DNA of 64,000 bases from Marinimicrococcus sp033875255 (GTDB lineage Bacteria; Pseudomonadota; Alphaproteobacteria; Geminicoccales; Geminicoccaceae). Of this stretch, positions 26,701 through 34,620 are shown one piece after another; within the stretch, counting starts at the first letter, position 1, and each line of letters starts with the position of its first letter. The translations under genes were made by a program, and so were the position numbers. The notes beneath the pieces are model-generated. The model searched no databases, was not told the origin of the DNA, and was given only the letters and a program-made list of their open reading frames with translations. Location: NCBI GenBank assembly GCA_033875255.1, contig JAWZSN010000013.1, positions 62,001-126,000 of the forward strand, read 5' to 3'.

Positions 26701-26817
26701 CTTCGTTAACCCCTCCGGCGTCATCCTGCCGGATGGTGGAGCAGGCGCGCCTTGCATCGATGCGGCGGCGGAGTCCTACCCCAGCAGGATCGCCGGGAGA
26801 GATGAAGATCCGATAAA
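26701..26817 (+). repeat. Approximately 115-bp repeat, copy 2
   Basis: Second copy, 256 bases after the first. It has the same GATGCGGCGGCGGA block, a one-mismatch version of the hairpin (CCCAGC-AGGATC-GCCGGG), and GAGAGATGAAGATCCGAT. An extra perfect dyad, CATCC-TGCC-GGATG, lies in its first half. The compensated hairpin and even spacing suggest a dispersed REP-like element. Confidence 0.65.
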
Positions 26818-27103
26818 ACTCCAGCCGCCAGACACTGACGAAGCAAGAACAGAAGGCGGCGCGCAGCGCCTCTGCACGGCATCGTCCTCATGAGACCGCG
26901 CGTTGTGGAATTTATTCCGGTTGCTGTGTTATCCTCGCGCGATGGCTGTGCCATTTCAGCGGCGCCCGGGAAGGCCGCAAGCGGAGATGGGAAAGACGAA
27001 CCCGACGGTTGCGCTCGTGGCGCGGGCGACGCGGCGGCGGGTCGGCAGGTGCTGGGTGGGAAACTCGAACCCGAGAGGTGCGCCGATGGAGGGCGGAACG
27101 GTC

Positions 27104-27165
27104 CCTGCAGGAGCGAAAAGAAAACCCGAACCCGAGGAGCGAGGCCTCGGCGGCGCTCCTGCAGG
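27104..27165. repeat. 12-bp perfect inverted repeat with inner hairpin
   Basis: CCTGCAGGAGCG at 27104-27115 is matched by CGCTCCTGCAGG at 27154-27165. The 38-base loop contains CCGAGG/CCTCGG, so a two-level stem-loop could form. It lies about 80 bases beyond the stop of the DMT transporter, read from the minus strand, and could be its transcript end structure; there is no T run. Confidence 0.5.
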
Positions 27166-27247
27166 CGGGCGGGCCCGAGGCCCAGGAGAAAAGGTCTTCA
27201 GCCCTGGCAGCGGCGATGCGGCACGCGCGAACCCGAGCGTCCTTGCC

Positions 27248-28156
27248 CTAGCCCGCCAGCAGGACCATGGCGATGCCGCCGGCCATGGCTAGCACGCCCA
27301 AAAGCTCGCGTACCTTCGGCCGCTCGCGGAACCAGAAGACGGTGAGCAGGTAGGTGAACACCAGCTCGACCAGCCCGAGCGTGCGGACATAGGGCACCAC
27401 CTGGATGGTCATGGCGGTGAACCAGCAGCCCGAGCCCAGCACGCTCGCCAGGCCGGCAAGGCCGGAGATCCGCCAGGAGCGCAGCACCAGCATGAGCTGG
27501 CCGGGCTCGCGCCAGGCCAGCCACGCGCCGAGGAGGAGGGTCTGCAGCGTGGTGGCCCAGGCCAGCGTCACCGAGGCGGCGAAGATCGGGTTCTCGAGGC
27601 CCAGCGACAGGGCCGCGCCGCGAAAGCCCACCGCCGAGATGGCAAAGCCGGCGCCGGCGCCGATCCCGACCAGGGCCGCCCGCTCGGTGAGCCCGGCCAG
27701 GAGCGCCCTCCAGCCCTGGCCGCTCTTGGCCAGCGACATCAGCATGACGCCGGCGGTGGCCAGCATGATGCCGGCGGTGCCGGCAGGCCCCACCGGCTCG
27801 CCCAGCAGCACGATGCCGACCAGCGCCGCCTGGAGGATCTCGGTCTTCGACCAGGCCACGCCGACCGTGAAGTTGCGCAAGGTCACGGCCGCGATGAGCA
27901 GGCCCGTGGCGATGATCTGCGCCACCGCGCCCAGCAGCACCCAGCCGACGAACGCGAGGTCGGGCGGCGGCACGGCGGCGTCCTGCCAGGCTGCTAGCCC
28001 TGCCAGATAGGCGAGCGCGAAGGGCGCTCCGTAGGCGAAGCGGGTGAAGGCCGAGGCGGTCGTGCTCAGCCGGCCGGTCAGATATTTCTGGACGGCGGTG
28101 CGCAGCGTCTGGAACAGCGCCGCGGCGATGGTGACGGGAATCCACAAGTCCTGCAT
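27248..28156 (-). CDS. DMT-superfamily (EamA-type) transporter
   Basis: Inner-membrane metabolite exporter-like protein of 302 residues with ten predicted helices in two five-helix halves (the second half begins about 155). Typical signatures include the NFTVGVAWSKTEILQAALVGIVLLGEP stretch (conserved Glu and Pro) and VFTYLLTVFWFRERP near the end. The substrate is unknown. The ATG at 28156 has an AGCAGG ribosome site; the frame also has an ATG three codons earlier. It lies downstream of the SDR gene in the same direction (88-base gap). Confidence 0.88.
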   Translation of the reverse strand: MQDLWIPVTIAAALFQTLRTAVQKYLTGRLSTTASAFTRFAYGAPFALAYLAGLAAWQDAAVPPPDLAFVGWVLLGAVAQIIATGLLIAAVTLRNFTVGVAWSKTEILQAALVGIVLLGEPVGPAGTAGIMLATAGVMLMSLAKSGQGWRALLAGLTERAALVGIGAGAGFAISAVGFRGAALSLGLENPIFAASVTLAWATTLQTLLLGAWLAWREPGQLMLVLRSWRISGLAGLASVLGSGCWFTAMTIQVVPYVRTLGLVELVFTYLLTVFWFRERPKVRELLGVLAMAGGIAMVLLAG

Positions 28157-28244
28157 GCGCGGCATCCTGCTGCGCCGCGCGCCGTTTGACCAACCACAAC
28201 CGCCGCGTGGTCCCATGTCCGGGGCACATGGCGGGAAGGTTTCG

Positions 28245-28940
28245 TCAGAACGTCTCCAGCCAGGGCCTGAGCTCGAGCTCGAAGGTCCAGGCGCTGCGGT
28301 CCTGGCGCAGGAGGTTCAGGTAGGCCTGGGCGATGGCGTCGGGGTCGAGCAGGCTGTCGGGACGGTCCGGCGGCGCGCTGCGCGTGCCCGAGCGAATCGC
28401 TCCGTCGATGACGATGTGGGCCACGTGGATGTTTTGCGGCTGCAGCTCGCGGGCGAGGCTCTGGGCGAGGCCGCGCAGGGCGAATTTGCCCATGGCGAAG
28501 GCGGCCGAGCGGGGATAGCCCTTCACGCTGGCCGAGGCGCCGGTGAAGAGGATGGCGCCGCGGCCCAGCTTGGCCATCCGCCGTGCCGCCTGGCGGGCCA
28601 CCAGGAAGCCGCCATAGGCGGTGACGGCGAGCGCCTGGGCGACCTCGGCCGGATCGAGATCGGCAATGCCGCCGGCGATCCGCCGGCTGGGATTGTAGAC
28701 CACCACGTCCGGCGCGCCGAGCTTCCTCTCGACCTCGGCGAAGAGGGCATCGACCTGGTCGGGCTCGGCGGCGTCGCAGGAGAAGGCCGTGGCGCCGGTG
28801 GCGTCGCACAGGTCGGCGAGCTTGTCGCCGTCGCGCGCCGCCAGCGCCACCTCCAGCCCCTCGAGCGAGAGCTGGCGGGCGATCGCCGCGCTCAGCCCCG
28901 AGCCGGCTCCGACGATGAGCGCTCTTTGGTAGCTGGCCAT
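28245..28940 (-). CDS. Short-chain dehydrogenase/reductase-like protein with Phe in place of the catalytic Tyr
   Basis: Rossmann-fold protein of 231 residues. The nucleotide-binding loop is GAGSGLS (11-17) and a DAAEPD element follows. The expected active-site segment reads FTGASASVKGYPRSAAFAMGKFALRG. The serine is present, but the YxxxK motif is F148-x3-K152. A phenylalanine here is known in a subgroup of SDR-like proteins, so this is probably real and would abolish normal dehydrogenase chemistry or mark a different function. It starts 21 bases after chaC ends. Confidence 0.85.
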   Translation of the reverse strand: MASYQRALIVGAGSGLSAAIARQLSLEGLEVALAARDGDKLADLCDATGATAFSCDAAEPDQVDALFAEVERKLGAPDVVVYNPSRRIAGGIADLDPAEVAQALAVTAYGGFLVARQAARRMAKLGRGAILFTGASASVKGYPRSAAFAMGKFALRGLAQSLARELQPQNIHVAHIVIDGAIRSGTRSAPPDRPDSLLDPDAIAQAYLNLLRQDRSAWTFELELRPWLETF

Positions 28941-28961
28941 GCCTTGCTCTCCCGCCCGTGC

Positions 28962-29633
28962 TCAGGCTTGCAGGGCCGCCTGCTGGCGGCGGACCGCCGC
29001 GCACAGCCGGCGCATGCCCGGATCGTGGATGCCCAGCTCGTCGAGATGGGCCACCGTGTTGAAGAGATAGTCGGCGCAGCTGCCGAGCGGGCCGCAGGCG
29101 CTGGCGAGCGCCTCGACGATGCGCTCGTCGCCGAGCTTGCCGGCATAGCGCTCATGGCGCCGGTTGATGACGAAGGCGATGGCCCGAAGGCGGCCCTCGG
29201 TAGTGGCGAGCCGGACCCAGACCGGCCGGTAGGAGGCCATCACCATCTCGCGCCGCCAGACGATGTCGAGCTCGCTCTCGATGGCCTCGTGCGGCACCCG
29301 GAAGGCGACGCCGCGGCACGAGCCCCCGGCCTCGAGGCCCAGCATCAGGCCGGGATTGTCGCGGGTGCCGCGGCCGCTGTGGGTCCACAGGCAAAAGCGG
29401 CGGTGATAGCCCACCACCCGGGCAATGCGCTTTTCGGCGAACTCGATGCAGGGGTTCCAGATCAGCGAGCCGTAGCCGAATACCCAGACGTCCTCGCCGG
29501 GTGGCAGCTCCGCCAGGATCGCCTCGCGCGAGGCGCGCAGCTCGTCGAGGGTGAGCGGCTTGACCGGCCCGTCGACCTGCGCCACGAGCTCCTGGATCCA
29601 GCCTTGCTTGATCTTCTCGCGCGTCAGGACCAT
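28962..29633 (-). CDS. chaC: Gamma-glutamylcyclotransferase, ChaC family
   Basis: Cytoplasmic enzyme expected to degrade glutathione to 5-oxoproline and Cys-Gly. The 223 residues contain the family signature WVFGYGSLIWNP (50-61), then VVGYHRRFCLWTHSGRGTRDNPGL and the GVAFRVP segment. Length matches bacterial ChaC. It sits in a run of minus-strand genes below rsmD with a 72-base gap. The glutathione link fits the two GST genes in the window but is not specific. Confidence 0.93.
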   Translation of the reverse strand: MVLTREKIKQGWIQELVAQVDGPVKPLTLDELRASREAILAELPPGEDVWVFGYGSLIWNPCIEFAEKRIARVVGYHRRFCLWTHSGRGTRDNPGLMLGLEAGGSCRGVAFRVPHEAIESELDIVWRREMVMASYRPVWVRLATTEGRLRAIAFVINRRHERYAGKLGDERIVEALASACGPLGSCADYLFNTVAHLDELGIHDPGMRRLCAAVRRQQAALQA

Positions 29634-29705
29634 CCGCGTTCCGCCGCTCGTCTCGCCACAGGGACAACCTCGCGCGGGGCGGGCCCGCTGACAAGCGCGG
29701 CAGGC

Positions 29706-30263
29706 TCAACCCTGCGCGTCGCCACGTCCGAGAAACACCAGGCGGGCAGCGCCGTAGCGCCGCTCGCTCTCGACCTGAAGCCCCTCGGGCGGAGCGAACG
29801 GCTCGCCGGTCGCAACCTCGACGATCACCCGCGCCTCGGGCGCGATCCAGCCGCCCGCAAGAGCCGCGGCGAGGGCGGGCGGGGCGAGGCCCGAGCGATA
29901 GGGCGGGTCGAGGAAGACGAGATCGAAGGGATGCGGCGCCCGGCCCAGCCGGGTCGCGTCGGCCGCCAGCACCCGCACGCGCTGCTCCTCGCCAAGCCGT
30001 GCCACGTTGGCGCGCAGCGCCTCGAGCGCCGGCCTGCCCTGATCGACCAGCACTGCCTCGGCGGCGCCGCGCGAGACGGCCTCGAGGCCGACCGCGCCGG
30101 TGCCGGCGAAGAGGTCGAGGAAGCGCGCGCCGCGGACGGCTGGGCGGCGGCTCTCGAGGATGCTGAAGAGCGCCTCGCGGGCGCGGTCGCTGGTCGGCCG
30201 CGTGTCGCGTCCGGGCGGTGCGCGGAGAACGCAGCCGCGATGCCGGCCGGCGACGATCCGCAT
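29706..30263 (-). CDS. rsmD: 16S rRNA (guanine(966)-N(2))-methyltransferase
   Basis: SAM-dependent methyltransferase that modifies G966 of 16S rRNA. The 185 residues show MRIVAGRHRGCVL and RPTSDRAREALFSIL at the N-terminus, the SAM motif LDLFAGTGAVGLEA (49-62) and the catalytic DPPY (119-122). It starts 4 bases after the pseudouridine synthase stop, so the two rRNA-modification genes are co-transcribed. Confidence 0.95.
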   Translation of the reverse strand: MRIVAGRHRGCVLRAPPGRDTRPTSDRAREALFSILESRRPAVRGARFLDLFAGTGAVGLEAVSRGAAEAVLVDQGRPALEALRANVARLGEEQRVRVLAADATRLGRAPHPFDLVFLDPPYRSGLAPPALAAALAGGWIAPEARVIVEVATGEPFAPPEGLQVESERRYGAARLVFLGRGDAQG

Positions 30264-30267
30264 CCCG

Positions 30268-31041
30268 TCAGTGCCGCGTACGCTCGCGGGCCGGCTTCTT
30301 GATGGCGCCCCCTAGCTGCTCGCGCAGCACCTTGGGCGGCACCTCCTCGATCAGCCGCTTGCCGAGGCCGCCCAGCTGGAACGGGCCGTAGGTCAGGCGG
30401 ATCAGCCGGCTGACGTCGAGCCCCAGATGGCCGAGCACGCGCCGGACCTCGCGGTTCTTGCCCTCGCGCAGGGCCATGCTGATCCAGCAATTGTCGCCCT
30501 GGACCCGCTCGAGGCGCGCCTCGATGGGCCCGTAGGTGACCCCCTCGACGGTGACCCCCTTGCCGAGCCTCGCCAGCTGCTCGTCGGTGACCTCACCGAA
30601 GGCGCGCACCTTGTAGCGGCGGATCCAGCCGGTGGCCGGCAGCTCGAGGCGGCGCTTGAGCTCGCCGTCGTTGGTGAGCAGCAGCAGGCCCTCGGAGTTG
30701 ATGTCGAGGCGGCCTACCGGCATCAGCCGCGGCAGGCCCGGCGGCAGCGTGTCGTAGATGGTGGGCCTGCCGTCGGTGTCGCGGGCGGCGGTGAGCACGC
30801 CGCGCGGCTTGTGGTAGCGAAAGAGGCGGGACGGCTCGGGCTCGGCGATGGGTTTGCCGTCGACCAGCACGAGCTGCCCCGGCCGCACCCGCTCGGCGGG
30901 CGATTCCAGCACCTTGCCGTCGAGCTTCACCCGGCCCTCGGCCACCAGCCGCTCGGCGTCGCGGCGCGAGCAGACCCCGGCGCGGGCGATCACCTTGGCG
31001 ATCTTCTCGCCGGCCGCATTGCTCTCGCGGGGCTCGCTCAT
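30268..31041 (-). CDS. 23S rRNA pseudouridine synthase, RluB/RsuA family
   Basis: Converts a uridine of large-subunit rRNA to pseudouridine (RluB type), or of 16S rRNA if RsuA type. The 257 residues comprise an N-terminal S4 RNA-binding domain (about 11-60, with IARAGVCSRRDAERLVAEGRV), the catalytic GRLDINSEGLLLLTNDG with D113, and the GKNREVRR motif. The start at 31041 overlaps the amidotransferase stop as ATGA. A basic C-terminal tail (KKPARERTRH) may bind RNA. Confidence 0.92.
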   Translation of the reverse strand: MSEPRESNAAGEKIAKVIARAGVCSRRDAERLVAEGRVKLDGKVLESPAERVRPGQLVLVDGKPIAEPEPSRLFRYHKPRGVLTAARDTDGRPTIYDTLPPGLPRLMPVGRLDINSEGLLLLTNDGELKRRLELPATGWIRRYKVRAFGEVTDEQLARLGKGVTVEGVTYGPIEARLERVQGDNCWISMALREGKNREVRRVLGHLGLDVSRLIRLTYGPFQLGGLGKRLIEEVPPKVLREQLGGAIKKPARERTRH

Positions 31042-31769
31042 CGGCCGGCACTCGCCGCGACGAAAGCCTCGAGGATCGCCCGGTCGCCCTGGCTGATGAG
31101 ATATTCGGGGTGCCACTGCACGCCCAGGCAAAAGCGCCGGCGCGGATCCTCGATGGCCTCGATCACCCCGTCCGGCGCCAGTCCGCTAACCACGATGCCC
31201 TTGCCGGCCGTCTCGGCCGCCTGGTGGTGGGCGCTGTTGACCGGCAGCCGTGCCGCACCGGTGATCCGGTGCAGCAGCGTGCCCTCCTCGACCAGCACCT
31301 CGTGGCCGGCCTCGGTGCGGGGGTTGGGCTGCTCGTGCGCCAGCGCGTCGGCGACGGCGTCGGGGATGTGCTGGATCAGCGTGCCGCCCAGCACCACGTT
31401 GAGGAGCTGCTGGCCGCCGCAGATGCCCAGCACCGGCAGGTCGCCGGCCAGCGCCCCCTCGGTGATCGCCCACTCGAAGCGCGTGCGGCGCTCTTTGAGG
31501 CGCACCGTGTCGTGGCGCTCGGCGGCGCCATAGAGGGCGGGGTCGACATCGAACGCGCCGCCGGTCACCACCAGCCCGTCGATCAGGGCCAGATAATGCT
31601 CGACCAGCTCCGGCTCGTGGGGCAGGGCCACGGGCAGGCCGCCGCACGCAGCGACGACGTCGCAATAGTTCTCGCGCAGCGCGTACCAGGGCAGCTTGGC
31701 GTAGCCGCCAGGGGGCTCACTGTCGAGGGTGACGCCGATGACGGGGCGTCGCCGCGGGATATGGTTCAT
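31038..31769 (-). CDS. Class-I glutamine amidotransferase-like hydrolase (peptidase C26, PuuD-like)
   Basis: Predicted gamma-glutamyl hydrolase acting on a gamma-glutamylated amine or amino acid. The 243 residues contain the N-terminal PVIGVTLD, VTGGAFDVDPALYG, the nucleophile elbow LGICGGQQ with C117, and VQWHPEY with the catalytic His-Glu. Puu genes are absent nearby, so a role in putrescine or GABA use is not supported. It is first in a unit with the rRNA pseudouridine synthase and rsmD, and diverges from the DUF599 gene across 84 bases. Confidence 0.88.
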   Translation of the reverse strand: MNHIPRRRPVIGVTLDSEPPGGYAKLPWYALRENYCDVVAACGGLPVALPHEPELVEHYLALIDGLVVTGGAFDVDPALYGAAERHDTVRLKERRTRFEWAITEGALAGDLPVLGICGGQQLLNVVLGGTLIQHIPDAVADALAHEQPNPRTEAGHEVLVEEGTLLHRITGAARLPVNSAHHQAAETAGKGIVVSGLAPDGVIEAIEDPRRRFCLGVQWHPEYLISQGDRAILEAFVAASAGR

Positions 31770-31853
31770 GGCTGGCGAGAGGTAGCCTCAGGACGGAGCC
31801 TCGGCAAGGAGGCCGCATGACGCAAGCGCGCCGGTGTGCGCAGGAGGTGACTG

Positions 31854-32594
31854 GTGGACTGGATGCGGCTCGATCTGTTGCAGGTGGACCTCTTGGCCCC
31901 GCTGTTTCTCGTCGGCGCCTGGATGGGCTATGCGCTCTATGCCGACGGCGGCCGCCGCCAGACCCTCATGGCCCGTATGCGCGACTACCGGCTGGCCTGG
32001 ATGCGCCAGATGATGGGTCGCGACAACCGCATCGTCGACACCCAGATCACCAGCCTCCTGGTCCAGAACATCTCCTTCTTCGCCTCCTCGGCGATCCTGC
32101 TCATCGGCGGCCTCGTGGCCATCCTGGGCGCCCGCGAGCAGGCCATGGCGATCATCGCCGACATCCCGCTGGCCGCCGCGACCCCTGCCGGCCTGTGGGA
32201 GATCAAGGTGCTGCTGCTGGCGCTGATCTTCGTCTACGCCTTCTTCAAGTTCACCTGGTCGCTGCGCCAGTTCAACTATGTGGCCATCCTGATCGGCGCC
32301 ACGCCGCCACCCGAGGAAGCGGGCTCCACGGCGATGGCGTGGCACATCGAGCGCACCGCCTCGGTCGCCAGCCGCGCTGCCGACCATTTCAACAAGGCAA
32401 TGCGCGCCTATTATTTCGGCCTCGCGGCGCTGAGCTGGTTCGTCCACCCGTGGCTTCTGGTGGCCGCCACCTTGTGGGTGCTGGTGGTCAACTGGCGGCG
32501 CGAGTTCCGTTCGCATTCCTACATGCTGCTGGGCGAGGCCGGCGAGCCGGTCGGCGCGCCGCAAGAGCGCCCGGGTCAGCAGGCGTCGCCGTAG
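31854..32594 (+). CDS. DUF599 membrane protein
   Basis: Integral membrane protein of unknown function, 246 residues with about four hydrophobic segments (12-30, 70-92, 117-140, 185-215). The family region with MGRDNRIVDTQITSLLVQNISFFASS and FKFTWSLRQFNYVAILIGA is well preserved. The GTG start at 31854 is chosen because a near-perfect AGGAGGTGA ribosome site sits 5 bases before it. Its last 19 bases overlap the GST gene on the other strand. Confidence 0.9.
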   Translation: MDWMRLDLLQVDLLAPLFLVGAWMGYALYADGGRRQTLMARMRDYRLAWMRQMMGRDNRIVDTQITSLLVQNISFFASSAILLIGGLVAILGAREQAMAIIADIPLAAATPAGLWEIKVLLLALIFVYAFFKFTWSLRQFNYVAILIGATPPPEEAGSTAMAWHIERTASVASRAADHFNKAMRAYYFGLAALSWFVHPWLLVAATLWVLVVNWRREFRSHSYMLLGEAGEPVGAPQERPGQQASP

Positions 32595-33340
32595 AGCCCC
32601 TGCTCCATGGTCTCGCAGAACGCCACGAGGTTGGGATAGGCCAGGACCAGCCGCTTGAGGTCGGTCTCGACCGGCACGAAGATGATGTTGGCGAGAAACC
32701 CGTAAGCCACCGCGTCGATAGTGGTGAGCTGCTCGCCCATGAAGAAGGGCTTGTCGCCGAGATGGCAGGCGGCCGCCTCCAGATCCTCGCGGGCAAGCTC
32801 GAGGATCTCCTCGGGGCTGTACCGTGCAATGCCCTGCAACCAGAGCGTCCGCCGCACCTGCCGTCGCATCAGCGGGCGCAGCGGCCCGCGCAGCAGGGCC
32901 GGAACGCCGTCGAAGAACCCCTCGGCCATGGCCTCCCAGCCGGCCGGATCGATCCACCGGCTCCAGGCCAGGATGAAATAGAGATGGTCCTCGAACAACC
33001 GCTGCAGGGCCAGCGCCGCGGCCCGCTCGTGCGGCCCCAGCGCCGCGTCCGGGTCGATCCCGCGGGTCCGCTTGAGATGCTCGATGACCAGGCTCGAATC
33101 GGCCACCTTGACGCCATTGTCGACGATATAGGGCAGCTTGCCCTTGGGCGCCTTGTGCAGCTTCATCGAGTGCGCCGCCTCGAAGGGGATGCCGGCCAGC
33201 CGCAGCCAGGTCTCGAGCTTGAGGGTGAAGGGGCTGACATTGCGGCCCCACACCGGGGGGAACTGGACGAGCCGGATGACGGGCCCTTCCAGGGGCGCGC
33301 CGCGGGGCGGGCTAGGAGCGTCGGTGACGGGCAGGTCCAT
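32576..33340 (-). CDS. Glutathione S-transferase-like protein (metaxin/Tom37-type N-terminal domain)
   Basis: A 254-residue protein with a thioredoxin-like N-terminal GST domain (about 22-95: IRLVQFPPVWGRNVSPFTLKLE, then GKLPYIVDNGVKVADSSLVIEHL) and an all-helical C-terminal domain. This kind, with an outer-membrane-protein-like Tom37/metaxin fold, is common in alphaproteobacteria, with unknown substrates. Both ends overlap neighbours: 19 bases with the DUF599 gene and 29 bases with the MFS gene. Confidence 0.88.
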   Translation of the reverse strand: MDLPVTDAPSPPRGAPLEGPVIRLVQFPPVWGRNVSPFTLKLETWLRLAGIPFEAAHSMKLHKAPKGKLPYIVDNGVKVADSSLVIEHLKRTRGIDPDAALGPHERAAALALQRLFEDHLYFILAWSRWIDPAGWEAMAEGFFDGVPALLRGPLRPLMRRQVRRTLWLQGIARYSPEEILELAREDLEAAACHLGDKPFFMGEQLTTIDAVAYGFLANIIFVPVETDLKRLVLAYPNLVAFCETMEQGLYGDAC

Positions 33341-34523
33341 TCTCGTTTACACGCAGCGTGAGGGCGACGCTGCCCAGGGTGAGCAGCGATACGAGACCAT
33401 AGGCGGCGGCATAGGTGCCAGCAAGATCGGCCGCAACGCTGAAGAGCGGCGGCCCGACGACCACGCCCGCATAGGTGAAGATGAGGGCGCCGCCGGTCGC
33501 CGCTCCGGCCCCGTGCGGCGGTGCCAGGCGCACGATCTCCGCAATGTAGACGCCGTTCCAGGCGAGCGCGGTGCCGCCCGTCGCGATGCACACCAGCGCC
33601 ACCAGCCAGCCGGGCCAGCCGGGGTCGAGCAGGGCGAGCGCCCAGGCGCACAGGGTGATGGCAACGCAGAGCAGGGTGAAGGTGCGTTGCGCCGAGCCGA
33701 TGAGGTCGGCCACCACCCCCCAGAGAATGCGGCCAAGCACGCCCGCTCCCTGGGCCAGCGCGAAGAGCAGGCCGGCGTCGAGCAGAGAAAAGCCCACCGT
33801 CTCCACCAGGTGGGCCACGAGCGCGGCGGTGACGCAAAGCTGCATGGCGGCGAGGCCGAAGCTGGCGAAGGCCAGCAGGCGCAGCCCCGGGCTTCCCAGC
33901 ACCAGCCGCAGGGCGCCGACAGCGCCGGTGTTGCCCTCGTGCTGCGGCCGGACATTGGCGATCCGGATGCCCGGCGCGAAGAGCAGGGCTGCGGCCAGCA
34001 GGCAGATGCCGGCCACGATGAGCAGGGTCGCCTGCCAGCCGGCAGCCTCCAGCAGCCGGGGCACGGTGGCGCCGGCCAGCATGCCGCCGAGCGGCACGCC
34101 GGTCTGCTTGAGGGAGAAGACGACGGCGCGGATGCGGGGCTCGGTGCCGCGGGCGAGGATCTCGGAGGCGGCGGGGTTGGTGAGGCCGTAGCCGAGCCCG
34201 GCCACCAGCGCGCCCGCCATCGCCGGCACGAGAAGCCCTGGCGCCAGCGCCGCCAGGCCGAGACCGGTGAGCAGGGACGCCATCGCCGTCACGCCCAGCG
34301 CGCCGGAGCGCCGCAGCAGCGGGAAGGCAGCGGCGCTGGCAAGGGTTGCCCCCAGATAGACCACCGCCACGTAGTAGCCGCTCCAGCTCGCCGGCACCTC
34401 GAAGGCGGCCGCCAGGGCCGGGGCCAGCACCGGCACGCTGAACGCGGCGCCGGAGACCAGCGCCTGGATCAGCAGTGTCACGAGAAGCGGGCGGAAAACC
34501 GGGCGCAGGTCGGCTGGGCGCAT
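33312..34523 (-). CDS. MFS transporter
   Basis: Major-facilitator permease of 403 residues with twelve predicted helices. The loop between helices 2 and 3 and the segment VFSLKQTGVPLGGMLAG in the N-terminal half match the cyanate/nitrate-exporter-like MFS groups. The substrate is not predictable. The gene is transcribed before the GST with a 29-base overlap, suggesting coupled translation. Confidence 0.88.
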   Translation of the reverse strand: MRPADLRPVFRPLLVTLLIQALVSGAAFSVPVLAPALAAAFEVPASWSGYYVAVVYLGATLASAAAFPLLRRSGALGVTAMASLLTGLGLAALAPGLLVPAMAGALVAGLGYGLTNPAASEILARGTEPRIRAVVFSLKQTGVPLGGMLAGATVPRLLEAAGWQATLLIVAGICLLAAALLFAPGIRIANVRPQHEGNTGAVGALRLVLGSPGLRLLAFASFGLAAMQLCVTAALVAHLVETVGFSLLDAGLLFALAQGAGVLGRILWGVVADLIGSAQRTFTLLCVAITLCAWALALLDPGWPGWLVALVCIATGGTALAWNGVYIAEIVRLAPPHGAGAATGGALIFTYAGVVVGPPLFSVAADLAGTYAAAYGLVSLLTLGSVALTLRVNENGPARHRRS

Positions 34524-34620
34524 CTGCCTCTTCGCTGGCTGCAGGTTCCTCTGTTTGGCAGAGCCGCCGCGGGCCTGCTAGGCTCCAGGCCATACTCGAG
34601 CCGAGAGCCCCTTCCGCATC

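Larger units (their letters stand above)
26101..27247. other. Gene-poor, repeat-bearing region
   Basis: About 1.1 kb with no convincing gene on either strand; the open frames here have Arg/Pro/Ala-rich translations typical of chance frames. It contains two copies of an approximately 115-bp repeat, four short CGAACCCGA motifs and a 12-bp inverted repeat (listed separately). A possible small hairpin followed by TTTTT lies near 26594-26625. It follows the broken transposase, suggesting a zone of old insertions. Confidence 0.6.

Noticed and set aside
27060..27080. tRNA-like GGTTCGA T-arm pattern on the minus strand (GGGTTCGAGTTTCCC)
   Set aside because: No acceptor stem, anticodon arm or CCA can be fitted around it; it is part of the CGAACCCGA repeat family.
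26997..27165. Direct-repeat array taken as a CRISPR
   Set aside because: Only four 9-bp motifs with uneven spacing (69, 61, 101); no repeat of 25 bases or more and no cas genes.
26903..27292. Possible small gene with a 129-codon plus-strand frame
   Set aside because: Composition is Arg/Gly/Pro-rich low complexity, it overlaps the end of the DMT transporter and covers repeats and hairpins, and no ribosome site is visible.
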